Shown: piece by piece, positions 32,346-42,780 of the stretch
How positions within the stretch are numbered: position 1 is the first letter of the stretch
How the letters are laid out: each line of letters begins with the position of its first letter
Source of the DNA: Dama dama
Taxonomy: Eukaryota; Chordata; Mammalia; Artiodactyla; Cervidae
Assembly (NCBI RefSeq): GCF_033118175.1
Contig: NC_083694.1
Location: 43,361,608 to 43,425,607, forward strand
Reading direction: 5' to 3'
DNA: 64,000 nucleotides
Position numbers and translations under genes: made by a program
Notes under the pieces: model-generated
What the model saw: only the letters and a program-made list of their open reading frames with translations
What the model was told of the DNA's origin: nothing
Databases searched by the model: none

Positions 32346-32974
32346 GGAATGTTTTAACCTCTCAGACGGGATCTGCACGTGATCTGTGCAGCTCCATTCT
32401 AGTCTCTTCCCAGGAATAGGGGCTTCCTCAGGAAAGTCCTAGACCTGCCCCAAGGAGCAGATGCCCTAGAGGTGGCCAAAAAGGTCACTCTCCTGTGCCA
32501 CTTACAGGTGGCACAGAGGTCCTGGCCAAAGCAGCCCACCTGCTCAGGGACTCGTCCGGGGCTTGATGAGACTGGATTTCTGGGTGGAGCACTCTGCCCA
32601 CACCTGGCCCCACAGCCCAGCCCCTAACTGCTGGTCTGCACAGGGGCCAGCCTGCTCGCCCACAGGCCTGCACCCCCCATGCACAGCCCTCATCTAAGCT
32701 CCTGCTCCTCCGTGCACAGGCAACAGAGGCGGCATGGCCATGCCCATGGGGAGCACGCTGCCCCCTCGGGAGGCAAGGCTTCCACACTTGTTATGACTCA
32801 GTTGTCAAGAATTGATGACAAAGAACCCGGGCTACAGAAGCTGACAGCAAAGAGGACTCCCCGTGAGCTGGTGTGCCTGGGGGACTCCAGGAAGACCTCA
32901 CAGCCAAAGGATGGGCAGATTGGGATGGACATGGGGCACTGGAGGGAAGATCAGTGGCCGAGTAAAAGCCAAAG
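32346..32974. other. Unique GC-rich noncoding DNA
   Basis: Opposed frames of 100 and 113 codons (32485-32787 minus, 32679-33020 plus) lack domains. Nothing named. Confidence 0.4.
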
Positions 32975-33545
32975 CAGGGGACACAGAAGGTGTGTCTGGA
33001 GAGCAGTAGCAGCATCCTAACTGCAGTGGGTACTTTGTGGTGGGGAGTCAGAGAAAATGAATGCGAAAGAGAGGTGGAGGAAATGCGCTAGGACCCTGAA
33101 CACAACACTGGACTCGATCCCATAGGTTTTCAAGAACAATGATGCGATGAAAGGAGTGTCTTAGGGAAACCAGGAGGAGGAAGTCCAGCCTGGAGAGGGA
33201 TGTGGTTGGAGCTGTTCAGTTACCCAAGAGTGATGCAGATGGCCAGGGCCAGGCCACAGAGACAGAGGAAAGTAAGCATGTGAATTACAGTCTGAAACCC
33301 TGGCAGAACCAGTGACTAATTCCATGCAGGGGAGGAAGACAAAGCCACGGAGGAGGACAAGCGGTAAGCCCTGGAGCCTTTAAGATGAGGTGGCTCTTCT
33401 GAGAGCAAGGGAAATCAGAGAGCAGAAACAGAGCCGGAGTGAGGGCAGGAAGAAGAAGGAAGATGATGAGTTTGAGGTGATACTATGACAGCCAGGTGTC
33501 CAGGAGAGAAGTTCAGGCTTGGGGAAGGTCCATAGAAGGTTAATA
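32975..33545 (-). mobile_element. L2 LINE, minus
   Basis: 'tttcaagaacaatgatgcga', 'tggttggagctgttcagtta' and particularly 'gagtttgaggtgatactatg ... gccaggtgtccaggagagaa' match L2 ORF2 read backwards. Strongly decayed. Confidence 0.6.
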
Positions 33546-33779
33546 GTCAAACCCTGTAGTTCTTAAGAGTCCTGGGAGGGAGAACTTTGGAGGTAAGAGC
33601 AGAAGACCCAAGACTTGGTCTCACTTTCAGCATGGGAAAGACCCAGGGTGGAATATGCAATGGACCTGTGGGGTCCTGAGAGCCCAGAGATGAGGGTGGG
33701 TCTCCCGCTGAGTCCCTTGGGTCTTCTTGAAACTCAGGTCTCACTTTTCTTCTCCTTTCCCTCCGGACCCCTCCTACTT
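33546..33779. other. Unique noncoding DNA
   Basis: Nothing recognised. Confidence 0.4.
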
Positions 33780-34060
33780 AGCTGTTTTATTGCTTATTGA
33801 CCAAGAAGCATTCAGTGTTCATTATAGGAAAATTCTATTATTAGACCTTTGGTGTTTCAGTGTTAAGGTGCTATCTACATAAATCTAATCAATTAATTAG
33901 ATAATTAATAGCATTTCCCAGCCTCCTAACAGATATAGACAAGATTCCTGGGAAGGAAGTGTTTTCAATTCCATTTTGAGCTTCATGTGTCCCCAGCTTC
34001 CAAGGAAGGTTGCATGTTTCCCAGGGGAGGAGAGATAAATTATTGGGCTTGCTAAATTTT
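33780..34060. promoter_or_regulatory. Candidate regulatory island with homeodomain palindrome
   Basis: 33883-33902 reads 'atctaatcaattaattagat', a 20-bp palindrome with a single mismatched pair, containing TAATCA and TAATTA half-sites. It is followed by 'aattaat' and, at 34026, 'gagataaattattgggc'. Repeat-free. Function inferred. Confidence 0.3.
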
Positions 34061-34299
34061 GCAGCCCGCCTGCCTGGGCTCTGCTGGGCTCTGCTCTCTG
34101 CCCTGTGGGGGAGTGTGTGCATCTCCACACTGCCTGCAACTTGGAGGCTAGATCAACTCCAGAGGTCAGCACAGGAACCCAGAGCCAAACTCACCAGCAA
34201 AGGGAGGCTGGGTCTCCCAGGTGGTTCAGAATCAATGGAGATGGGAGGTAGAAAAAAGTAGTAGGACCATTTGCGGGGCCACCTTCACATCCCACACCA
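34061..34299. other. Unique noncoding DNA
   Basis: Contains a direct repeat of 'gggctctgct' (about 34076-34095). No element recognised. Confidence 0.4.
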
Positions 34300-34432
34300 G
34301 CAGAAGTATAGCCTCAAAGCTAAGACTGTGGGCTTTGCTGTAAGATAATCCTGGGTTCAAATTCTAGCTCTCACATTTGGCTGGGCCATCTTGGACAGAT
34401 AATACACCCTCTCTGCATCTCAGGTCTGGCAG
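34300..34432 (+). mobile_element. MIR SINE
   Basis: 'aagactgtgggctttgctgt', 'ctgggttcaaattctagctc', 'ccctctctgcatctcaggtc'. Confidence 0.75.
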
Positions 34433-34555
34433 AACTGCTGAACAGACTTAAAAGCCCATCACGGAAGTACCCCAGAGCACAGCACTAGGAAATCTATACA
34501 AGACAAAAATAAAGTGGAATAAAACCAGATCTCTCCCTCCACAACCTTCAGACTC

Positions 34556-34920
34556 ACTCTCATTCATTTCACAAATATTCGTGGAGCACCCACTATGTGT
34601 CCAGCAGCACTGCAGGCACTGGAGAGACCCCTTGAACAAGCCAGACCAAAAATCTGTCTCCTTGTGGTACTTTTGGAGGGAAAGGAGGTCAGGTGATGAA
34701 TAAGTGAATTAAATAAACAGGGGAATTACACCATGTCTCAGGTAGTGAAGGGCGCTCTAGAGAAACAGAACACAGGAACAGAGGAAAGGAATTCCTGCTG
34801 GATGGGAAGGGTGTGATTTTTAAATCATGTGTTCATGGAAGACCTCATGGAGAGAATGACACCGAATCAAGGCCAGAAGGAGGAGCTGGAAGAACGTTCT
34901 AGATGGAGAGGTGGAATCTC
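34556..34920 (-). mobile_element. L2 LINE, minus
   Basis: Begins 'ctcattcatttcacaaatat', 'ggagcacccactatgtgtcc' (the complement of the L2 terminus) and continues with 'tggaagacctcatggagaga' and 'ccagaaggaggagctggaag' in reverse L2 order. Confidence 0.8.
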
Positions 34921-34979
34921 TCGATTCTAAGATTCTAAATTCACCTGGCATGGTGGGGAGCGTGGAGTCTCCTGGGGTC

Positions 34980-35037
34980 TCCCAGCAGTATTATTATAGT
35001 GCTGAGCACACAGCAAGTGCCAAATAAAGACGTTCTA
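34980..35037 (+). mobile_element. MIR/L2 terminal scrap
   Basis: 'tgctgagcacacagcaagtg', 'ccaaataaagacg': the shared L2/MIR tail signature. Confidence 0.5.
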
Positions 35038-35610
35038 AGGGTGATTTTTCAAGCTGCCACTTTCAGAAGGTCCCAGTTGCTGATAATATGATACGGGGCT
35101 GCTTCAACAATCTGCGTGCAGCCCTGTTGTGACGAAGCCGCGCCAGGGGCCCCCAGCCCTGGGAGCCTCTTGCAGCACACCTCATTATTAAACAGGTGAG
35201 TGGGGCTCCTGGGACCTTCACCGTAATTAGGGCAGGATCTGAGCAAGGGCTCTATTTATAACCCCCAGCCATCAGCAAGCCAGGGAGACGACGAGTGGGT
35301 CCCTCTGCAGCTCCTATACCAACATCTATATGTGAACTGATTACGACAATTAATTTAATAGGGATTCCTCCACACAAACAATGTATCATTTTATTAGGAA
35401 ACTCTATAAATGTCAGTGGTGCAATTCATTTTTATTAATTTTCTGAAATGAAATTAGCAATGGCAGCAGCAGCGGCAAACAGAAGTTGTATTGCCTCCTC
35501 ATTCAGCAGAGTATTGGTGTCATTAATTCCTTAATACCAGGAGGCCGGTTTGCATGAACTCAGCAGTTAACTGCACCAATTAATTTCAATACAAGAGAAG
35601 GGAGGGGGAT
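35038..35610. promoter_or_regulatory. Strong candidate conserved regulatory element
   Basis: About 570 bp without repeats. It contains 'ctcattattaaacaggtgag' (an E-box after a homeodomain site), 'accttcaccgtaattagggc', 'ctctatttataaccc' (MEF2-like), 'gattacgacaattaatttaa', 'cattttattaggaaac', 'ttttattaattttctgaaat', 'cattaattccttaatacc' and 'ccaattaatttcaat'. It carries seven or more TAAT cores plus a central AT-rich, edge GC-rich profile. This is the most enhancer-like block in the window. Inference from sequence only. Confidence 0.4.
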
Positions 35611-35904
35611 GGGGAGATCCAAACTCAACCCAACAACTAATTTAGGAAGGTCCTTGAACAACCACAGCAACTTTTCCGCCTCCGGGGACAAGAAGCTTTC
35701 AAGTGTAAACACGGACTGGATGTTACAATACTATAGGAATCATTCTATCTTTACCCTTCACTTTCAGAAAAGAAACTCGTCCTTCCAAAGCCTGGAGAGA
35801 TCGTGGCAAGTACGTTCCAAAATTAAGGACAACAGGAAGCCTGGGGATGGCCCCTTGCAAACAGACCTGCTTGGGCACGGACCCTCATAGCATGCAAATC
35901 AAGA
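35611..35904. other. Unique noncoding DNA
   Basis: A 93-codon plus-strand frame (35609-35890) is unsupported. Confidence 0.4.
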
Positions 35905-36075
35905 TCACAAATACTGTCTCATTCAATCCTCATCGTGACCCAATGAAGACCCAGTCAACGTTGGCCTCTGTCTCATGCATGAAGAAGAAAAAATGGAGCT
36001 TTGAAAGGGGCTGAAACAACTGTTAAAGTCACAAAAGTACTGAGTGATGGGGCCAAGGCTCAGACCGGGATATGT
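35905..36075 (-). mobile_element. MIR, minus
   Basis: 'tgtctcattcaatcctcatc', 'ctcatgcatgaagaagaaaa', 'gtactgagtgatggggccaa': the complement of MIR, diverged. Confidence 0.6.
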
Positions 36076-36526
36076 CAATTTCAAAACCCTCATCTCTTTT
36101 CTGCCCCCAGACAACCCCCTTGTGCCTCGAGACAGGAATGCTCTTGGCTCTATTTATACTCCCCCAAAGTCAAGTGAGTCAGGCATGACCATGAGTGACA
36201 TTCGCTTCTCAACGGAAACCCGAATTCAGGCTGAAACATGAGGCAGGATCCCCGCCCTGTCATGCCATCAGCGAGCGACTGAAGAAGGACTTGCGTCCGC
36301 ACATCTAAAATCAGATGTCTAGCCCAGGAGGCGTGACAGAGAACCTCATTCTCTGGCTAAAGAGAAGCTCTTTCCTTCCACTTAGATTCAAGAAGTGTTT
36401 GGCTGAGGAATGAAGGGCGTGTGGAGAGCCTGGAGGCTGCTCGAGATGAGGACCACGGTGGGGAGTTGGGAAATGGTGCCAAGGTGGAAATCAGACAGAC
36501 TTCCTCCTGCCCAGAGAAACTAGAGC
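36076..36526. other. Unique noncoding DNA
   Basis: Nothing recognised. Confidence 0.4.
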
Positions 36527-36716
36527 AGCGGTTCTCAAAGTGGGGTCCCCGGCCAGCCACACCCCATCACCTGGGGTTGGTTAGACATACAGAGGATCAG
36601 GCCCCACCCGGACATCCTGAATCAGAAACCAGGGGTGGGGTCCAGCATGTTACTGGAGCAAGCCCTCCAGCTGATTCTGATCCCTGATTAGGTTTGAAAA
36701 TCATTACCCTGGAAGA
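36527..36716 (+). mobile_element. hAT-Charlie MITE (MER3/MER20-like)
   Basis: Starts 'gagcagcggttctcaaagtg', contains 'atcacctggggttggttaga', 'gatcaggccccacccggaca' and 'cagctgattctgatccctga', and ends 'ttgaaaatcattaccctgg'. Near full-length old DNA transposon; the exact subfamily is uncertain. Confidence 0.7.
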
Positions 36717-36789
36717 AGGTGCTCCCAAAGAAAGGAGAGATGAGTGGGCCAGGCTCTCCACACTACAGGACACAGCTGTGCCTCACAGA

Positions 36790-37478
36790 CAGTAGATGGG
36801 CATCACATTCGCTCTCCCTGCCCCCACTCTGACCACCCTCTAGCAAAGAATATCCTTCTTGGCCTCATTCTTTCTGGGCTTAGCCACAGGAATTGCCTTG
36901 ACTAATGGATTGCAAGCAGGTGTGACATATGATGGGCTGACGAGGTGGCGCTAGTGGTAAAGAACCCACCTGCCAATGCAGGAGACATAAGAGACCTGGG
37001 TTCGATCCCTGGGTCAGGAAGATCCCCTGGAGGAGGGCACAGCAACCCACTCCAGTATTCTTGCCTGGGAAATCCCATGGACAGAAAAGCCTGGTGGGCT
37101 ACAGTCCATTGGGGCCACAAAGAGTTGAACATGACTCAAGTGACTTAGCACACATGCACCCATGTGACATATGATGCCACATCCAGGGGACTTCACTGTG
37201 CCTACATGGACTGCCTTGGCTTTTAAGCCCCTGCCATTCTCCATGAAACCCAGATGTCCCAGACAGGGAAGAGGGGTAGTAGACAGGGGTTGGGGGAAGC
37301 TTCTAGGCCTAGGTCCTACAATAAGAAGACACATCATGTGGTCCTGAACCCAACCCAAAACCAAAGCCAACCCACAGACCCATGAGCAGAAAATAAACAT
37401 TTATTGTTATAAGTTACTTAGTGTGGAGATTGTTTCTTACAAGGCATTATCACATCAAAAACTGACTGATACAAGCCA
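36790..37478 (+). mobile_element. Old LTR-like repeat split by a Bov-tA
   Basis: The left part (to 36934) has 'cattctttctgggcttagcc', 'tgccttgactaatggattgc'. The right part (from 37163) has 'ccaaccc...acagacccatgagcagaa' and terminal 'ataaacatttattgttataa', 'caaaaactgactgatacaag'. LTR class by general structure; name unresolved. Confidence 0.55.
36935..37162 (+). mobile_element. Bov-tA SINE (well preserved)
   Basis: Perfect 14-bp target duplication 'tgtgacatatgatg' at 36921-36934 and 37163-37176. The head 'gaggtggcgctagtggtaaa' resembles a CTCF core site, and the B box 'ggttcgatccctggg' is intact. Confidence 0.96.
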
Positions 37479-37687
37479 TTTGATCTTATAGCAAAGGAAA
37501 CCATGGCCCCAGAAGGCTGAGAAGTTGAAGAGATCCTACAGAGGGGTTCAGGATGAAAGGTAAAAAGATTAGAGTCAACCTCTATCCCCACCTGAGAATG
37601 CAAATCTCAGGAACTCACCTCCCTTTCCTCAATATCCTCTGATACACTCTTTCAAAATGGAAATTTTTTGTCCTCATCTAATGGATG
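37479..37687. other. Unique noncoding DNA
   Basis: Nothing recognised. Confidence 0.4.
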
Positions 37688-37908
37688 TGTGTGTGCTAAG
37701 TCATTTCAGTCATCTCTGACTCTTAATGATCCCGTGGACTGTAGCCTCCCAGTCTCCTCTGTCCATGGGATTCCCCAGGCAAGAATACTGAAGTGGGTTG
37801 CCATGCCCTCCTCCAGGAGATCTTCCTGACCCAAGGATCAAACCCCCATCTCTTATATCTTCTGCATTGGCAGGCAGGTTCTTTACCAGTAGGCCACCTG
37901 GGAAGCCC
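37688..37908 (-). mobile_element. Bov-tA SINE (well preserved)
   Basis: Perfect 13-bp target duplication 'catctaatggatg' at 37675-37687 and 37909-37921. Orientation is opposite to the copy at 36935, 525 bp away, so the two form an inverted pair. Confidence 0.96.
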
Positions 37909-37921
37909 CATCTAATGGATG

Positions 37922-38289
37922 CTAACCAGTAAAAACTGAAATGTCTTGAAGAAATATTTTAAAGAACCTTCTAAACTGAGTAAATATTTTTCTTCCATGG
38001 CTCGGAAAGGACAAGCTGATGGCCAAGTGGGCAGAGGGCACACCCCCACCCCTTTCCCTGGCCTCCCAGTTAACAAACGGGAAATTTGGTGCTTCTTGCC
38101 AAAGGAAACAGACTGGGCTTTCCACCTCTCAGGTTCAAACCCAGAGCCCGGTTATCCTGTAAGCTGTTCTCTGGCTAATACCACTCAAGCTGTTAAACAT
38201 CTGGGCCTATCACCACTAATAGAAAACCTGTGGCAATTGGAAGAGAGTAGCTGTTTTTCCAAAGCTCTAGGATGGAACATACCAAAAAT
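37922..38289. other. Unique noncoding DNA
   Basis: A 117-codon plus-strand frame (37946-38299) has no domain. Nothing recognised. Confidence 0.4.
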
Positions 38290-38800
38290 GAAAAACTGAG
38301 AGCTGGGGAGGAGAAGAGGCTGCCTTTAAAATCAACCCTAAATCCCAACGCCCCCATTCTTCACAAAATAATATCACTCGCCCTGACAGAGCACAAGTTA
38401 GCTGAATCCTCGCCAATTCCCTCTGTTCCCAGGTGGTGAGACGAGTTCGGTGTCCGTGGCAGTTGGCATGTTCACGGACGCGGACTAAATAATAAATTGC
38501 AAACAGCCATGCCTTTCTGATTGGGGAGATCTTAACGCCATCCAGAAAAACTGGACTTTCAGTTTGTGAAACGTGTTGAGATGAAAGTGAACAGTTAAGG
38601 TAGTTTCTCTTTTTGAAAGTACGTTTATAGAGAACATCGGTGGCACTTTCCCCAAATAAACTTCCCCTGACAGTCCTGCCTGCCAAGCCTTTCCAAGCAC
38701 CCAGCTGAAGGATCCAGCCTTAAGCCAGAAGGTTAAAATTTCCAACTTGCATGATGGCAACTGCACTGGTTTTAATCCATCTGATTGCATTCACTACCAT
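38290..38800. promoter_or_regulatory. Candidate conserved noncoding element
   Basis: Repeat-free, with retained CpGs unusual for the neighbourhood ('gtgagacgagttcggtgtcc', 'ttcacggacgcggactaaat') followed by 'aataataaattgcaaacagc'. CpG retention plus AT-rich core suggests constraint or recent hypomethylation. Inference. Confidence 0.28.
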
Positions 38801-39609
38801 GATCTTGGGCCAATGAATGAGACCTCAGTGTCACAAGCTATCAGGCACAACATGGCATTCTGAACTTGCTCATGAATGAACTGACCAAACCAAGTAATCA
38901 ATGAAAATCAATACATTTACTGCACATATTCAAAAAACCATGAGATCTGGGACATTACCTTGTCTTAGGGGAGGTGGTTAGCCATTCTTCGTGTTTCTCA
39001 AATGTTATTAAATAAGCTGCAATTTCCTGAAACAGAAGAATAAAAAGATAATAACAACAATTAGCTCACTTAGGATCCTGAGAGGTAAGAAGGATGATTT
39101 TATTTTATTTTTACTTTTTTTTTTTTTTTTTTTGCTGTTTTCCCAGCCACCATCCTCTTTTGTGAGGTTGGAACCTCTCCGGTGGAGAAATACTCAACTT
39201 GGACTGCGTTTCTATTTTGATTTTTTTAAAAGACGTTTCCATTCAACCTGCCATACCGCAATAATCAAAGCACCGGGTTTCAAAAGATGAGTTGGTGGCA
39301 AGGACAAAGATACCTCTCTGTGGAAGGAAAACATCAGACACCATTCCAGCTTATAAATGTCATTAATTTGAAGCAGGAGAAAACACACGCCAACAACAGG
39401 TCTCCACTCGTGCAAGGTCAGAACTGGAAAGTTTAGTCGGTCTCCCTCTGAAACTGGAGTAACCTTTCATCATTGTCACAAGGAGTGTTGCCTTCTCTCA
39501 GCATGAGCCCCAAGCGCTGAGCCAAATCACACAAAGATTAAAAAAAGGAAAGAGAGAGCCATATTACAGAGACAGAGACAGGGAGACAGAAAGAGAGAGA
39601 GAAAGAGTG
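38801..39609. other. Unique AT-rich DNA with T-run and GA-rich tract
   Basis: A T-run of about 22 lies at 39113-39134, a GAGACA/GAGA tract at about 39555-39606, and nothing else recognised. Confidence 0.5.
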
Positions 39610-39910
39610 GGGGGCAGGGAGGGTTAACCTTTCCTACTTCTGATAATCTACCGAAGATCGCTTCAGAAAGACGAGCCGTGTCAGCAGAGTTTAAGGCAAA
39701 GATGGAGAAAATGTGGGCACCTGAAGGTAAATTAAATATTTATAAACACAACAACATCACTGCAGATAGAATTACTGATTTATTAATCATTTCCATAAAA
39801 AGCCAGTGGATGACATCCACATAAGTCATCGCTTGGGCTCCAAGGCATGATATGGCCCATTACTTCCAGCTCCAAAAGGACCTGCTGATGTGAAATTGGC
39901 AGGAACTGTA
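39610..39910. promoter_or_regulatory. Candidate conserved noncoding element
   Basis: 'ggtaaattaaatatttataa', 'gatagaattactgatttatt', 'aatcatttccataaaaagcc', 'ccacataagtcatcgcttgg' in a repeat-free block with CpG-containing flanks ('ccgaagatcgcttcagaaag'). Inference. Confidence 0.27.
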
Positions 39911-40435
39911 AGTTAAATTAAGGCTGGACTAGTATGCCATTCCCTTGATCTTGGTGATGATACAGCATGGAGCTGCCGCCCTCGACAACCAGAAAAATGC
40001 AGGGAGCCAGCCTCCCGTCTCAACTTCCTGTGCCACTGGGGTTCCGGAAGCACTCCTGGGGATGGAGTAACAGTCAGCCTCCTTCAGGCTTGGACGTCGG
40101 GTCATGGACACCAATGCCACAGAGATGCTCAACTTAGGCTTGAAGGAAAAGAGACACCACCAAAACCAGGGCAACAGGGCAGGTCAATGTAGAAAACACC
40201 ACCCAGGCCACACAGTATGATGGTCACAGGCCCAGATGGGGGTCAGGGCCTCTCATCATGGTGGAAACTGACCACAACCACAAGCTAGCCATGACCACTA
40301 ACCAGAGCCCCAGCTACATCAGCCCTTTCCCCAACAAGCTGGGAAACAGAAACCTATGGCAAAAACAGAGTTGCCTTGTACAGATTTCTTTTTTTCCTCC
40401 TCTGGCAGTGCTCTGTGACAACCTTGAGGGCTGGG
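39911..40435. other. Unique noncoding DNA
   Basis: An 81-codon minus frame (39929-40174) lacks support. Nothing recognised. Confidence 0.4.
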
Positions 40436-40800
40436 ATGGATTGGAGGGTGGGAGAGAGAGTCAAGAAGGAGGGGACATATGTATACTTATGGCTGATTCA
40501 TACTGCTGTATGGCAGAAACCAATACAACATTGTAAAGCAATTAATTAATGGCCACCTGATATGAAGCACCAACTCATTAGAAAAGCCCCCGAGGCTAGG
40601 AAAGATTGAAAGCAAAAGGAGAAGGGGGTGACAGAGGATAAGATGGTTAGATAGCATCACTGACTCAATGGACATGACTTTGAGCAAACTCCAGGAGATG
40701 GAGGACCGGAAAGCTTGGCATACTGCAGTCCATGGGGTCACAAAGAGTCGGACATGACTTAGGGACTGAACAACAACAATCCTCCAATTAAAAATTTTGG
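40436..40800 (+). mobile_element. Ruminant L1 3' end split by BovB
   Basis: The left piece 40436-40550 has 'gacatatgtatacttatggc', 'tgtatggcagaaaccaatac' and 'attgtaaagcaatta'. The right piece 40780-40800 has 'tcctccaattaaaaa'. Together they form the L1 terminal UTR. The BovB inserted between them. Confidence 0.88.
40551..40779 (+). mobile_element. BovB 3' end nested in L1 UTR
   Basis: Starts within the last part of ORF2 ('ggccacctgatatgaagcac'), continues 'gacagaggataagatggtta' and ends 'gggactgaacaacaacaa'. 5'-truncated, 229 bp. Confidence 0.92.
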
Positions 40801-40929
40801 AAAAGGTTTCTATTGTTGATTTCAATTAAAGAAGCTGATCAATCAGATCATTCTCTTCCCTCTCCCTGGACGATGTCCTCCCTAAGGTCTTATCATAGAC
40901 AGATACCACCTCCCCAGGCTGGCCCTCCT
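40801..40929. other. Unique noncoding DNA
   Basis: Short spacer, nothing recognised. Confidence 0.4.
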
Positions 40930-41165
40930 AACTCATCATGACAGGGCTGGCTGCCCATCCTCAGTGTTCGCATGGCACCTGGCACCTTCCTCCAGCACGA
41001 AGGATTGATCACTCTGCATCCTAATGGCTTGTTTACTTGGATGGCATCCCCCACTAGTCCACATACTCCTCAAGGGCAGGGACTACGTCACCACTGACAT
41101 ATCCCCAGGACCTAACAGTGTCCTGATAAATGTTTGTTGGATGGATGAATGGATGGGTGGGTGGG
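40930..41165 (+). mobile_element. L2 3' end
   Basis: 'tagtccacatactcctcaag', 'ggcagggactacgtcaccac', 'tgataaatgtttgttggatg' and a 'gatgaatggatgg' tail expanded to 'gggtgggtgggt'. Confidence 0.8.
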
Positions 41166-41204
41166 TACATAGGAGGGAGGTACGAAGAGTAGGCACTGTA
41201 GAAA

Positions 41205-41330
41205 TAAAAGTGCCTATATAAGGGAGGGATATATGTATACACAAGACTGATTCACATCTTTGGATAGCACAAACTAACACAATATTTTAAGCAATCATCC
41301 TCCAATTTAAAAAATATTATAAAAAATCAC
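41205..41330 (+). mobile_element. Ruminant L1 3' end
   Basis: 'gggagggatatatgtataca', 'aagactgattcacatctttg', 'actaacacaatattttaagc', 'aatcatcctccaatttaaaa': the same UTR as at 40436, 5'-truncated to about 125 bp. Confidence 0.85.
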
Positions 41331-41529
41331 CAAAATTCAAAATACTGAAATTCTAACCTAATGACTTTTTTCCAGGAATAAATCCTATTGTCTATAATGC
41401 TATGATTTACTTTTTCTAAACATGTAGATTTCTTGGTGAAAAAAAAGTGTATACATAAGTAAGGGTGTTTGTGTGTGTGTCCTAAGTATGTTGAGTGTTT
41501 GTATACGTTTATTACTTAAGATAGTTGAG
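41331..41529. other. AT-rich noncoding DNA
   Basis: A direct repeat 'gtgttt...gtgtgt / ttgagtgtttgta' lies near 41465-41530. Nothing else recognised. Confidence 0.4.
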
Positions 41530-41740
41530 TGTTCAGTGCTCAGCTGGGTCGACTCTTTGCAATCCCATGGATTGTAGCCTGCCAGGCTCCTCTGTCCATA
41601 GGACTCTCCAGGCAAGAATACTGGACTGGGTTGTCATTACCTCCTTCAGGGGATCTTCCCGACCCAGGGATCGAACCCTCGTCTCCTGTGTCTCCTGTAT
41701 TTGCAGGCAGATTCTTTACCACTGCGCCACCTGGGAAGCC
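41530..41740 (-). mobile_element. Bov-tA SINE
   Basis: Minus; target duplication 'taagatagttga' (41517-41528) and 'taagaaagttga' (41741-41752). The tRNA-like head carries a duplicated 'gtctcctgt' (41682-41699). Confidence 0.93.
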
Positions 41741-41839
41741 TAAGAAAGTTGAAGCAAGTGCTTAAAAGCAGCAAAACCCAGCAGCTCCTAGACAGACCTT
41801 TACTGGTGAGTTAATTAACTCTGGTCACCTGGGAAGGTG
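41741..41839. other. Short spacer
   Basis: Nothing recognised. Confidence 0.4.
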
Positions 41840-42075
41840 ATAGAGTCTGACGGTGAAGAGCACACGCTCTGGAAGCAAACAGACCCAGCTTGGGGGCTGG
41901 CTCTGCCACTTACTCACTGTCTGCCCTTGAGCATGTTATCTGACCTGTCCAGACCTCAGTTTCTTAGGAAACTGAGATCAAACCACTTCGTGGGTAGTTA
42001 CAAGGAGTGAAAATTCTTAATACCCTGCCTGGCATATAGTAATGCCCAACAATCATTGCTGCCACGATTATGATT
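41840..42075 (+). mobile_element. MIR SINE, near full-length
   Basis: 'gtgaagagcacacgctctgg', 'gctctgccacttactcactg', 'gacctcagtttcttaggaaa', 'taccctgcctggcatatagt' and 'aatgcccaacaatc'. Confidence 0.88.
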
Positions 42076-42654
42076 AGGTCTATGTGGTGCAAGCCGGTTC
42101 TACAGAGACCCCTGATGAGGTAGCAAGTACCCAATGGTCCAGCTGCCTGTGCTGCTGGACTTATCTCCATCAATCCCCACCCTCTACTGGCCTCCACCCC
42201 CAATACCCACCATGAATGCTAACATCACAATGACTCTTCAGAGTTAGTTGGCATCAATCCTTCCCCTTTTCTACTGGAGCCCACCTCATTGCACAAAGCA
42301 CTGGGAACCAACAGTGGCTGGAGTCGGGAAGTGGATAAACTGGGCCACTTTTTAGGTGCTCATCTACCTGAACTTCAGTAGTTTTGATATCTGGGGGAAC
42401 GGTCTACACCAACTGGAACCCCTGGGACCCAGGCTCTTGCCCAGGCTAAGAGCTGAGAGTTAAGTGACCCCTAATAGCCCAGAAGGATAGGGGCACAGAG
42501 CACCCTAGCCACCTCTAAATTCATCACAGTGTTCCAAAGACACAGAGCCCCAGAGAAGGCCTTCGTGAACAGGCAATTCTTGCCCCAACCTGTCAGGGTT
42601 CCCCACTACTGCTACTGTTGTGCAAGGAGAAAAATTCCCTGGACTGCTTATTGT
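42076..42654. other. Unique noncoding DNA
   Basis: Nothing recognised. Confidence 0.4.
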
Positions 42655-42780
42655 CTTAACTATTTACTCTACAAATGTTTATTGAGCACCTAATAGGACC
42701 AGCCAGTGAAAAAGACCACATGAAGTCTGCCCTTAAAGAGCTCACAGCTGAGGACAAAGACAAGTCAACGTAATAGTGGG
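42655..42780 (-). mobile_element. L2 3' end, minus
   Basis: 'ttactctacaaatgtttatt', 'gagcacctaataggacca', 'cccttaaagagctcacagct'. Confidence 0.8.

Noticed and set aside
36945..37015. tRNA-like sequence with an intact B box
   Set aside because: It is the tRNA-derived head of a Bov-tA SINE; no cloverleaf with a correct anticodon and acceptor stem, and it continues into the SINE body.
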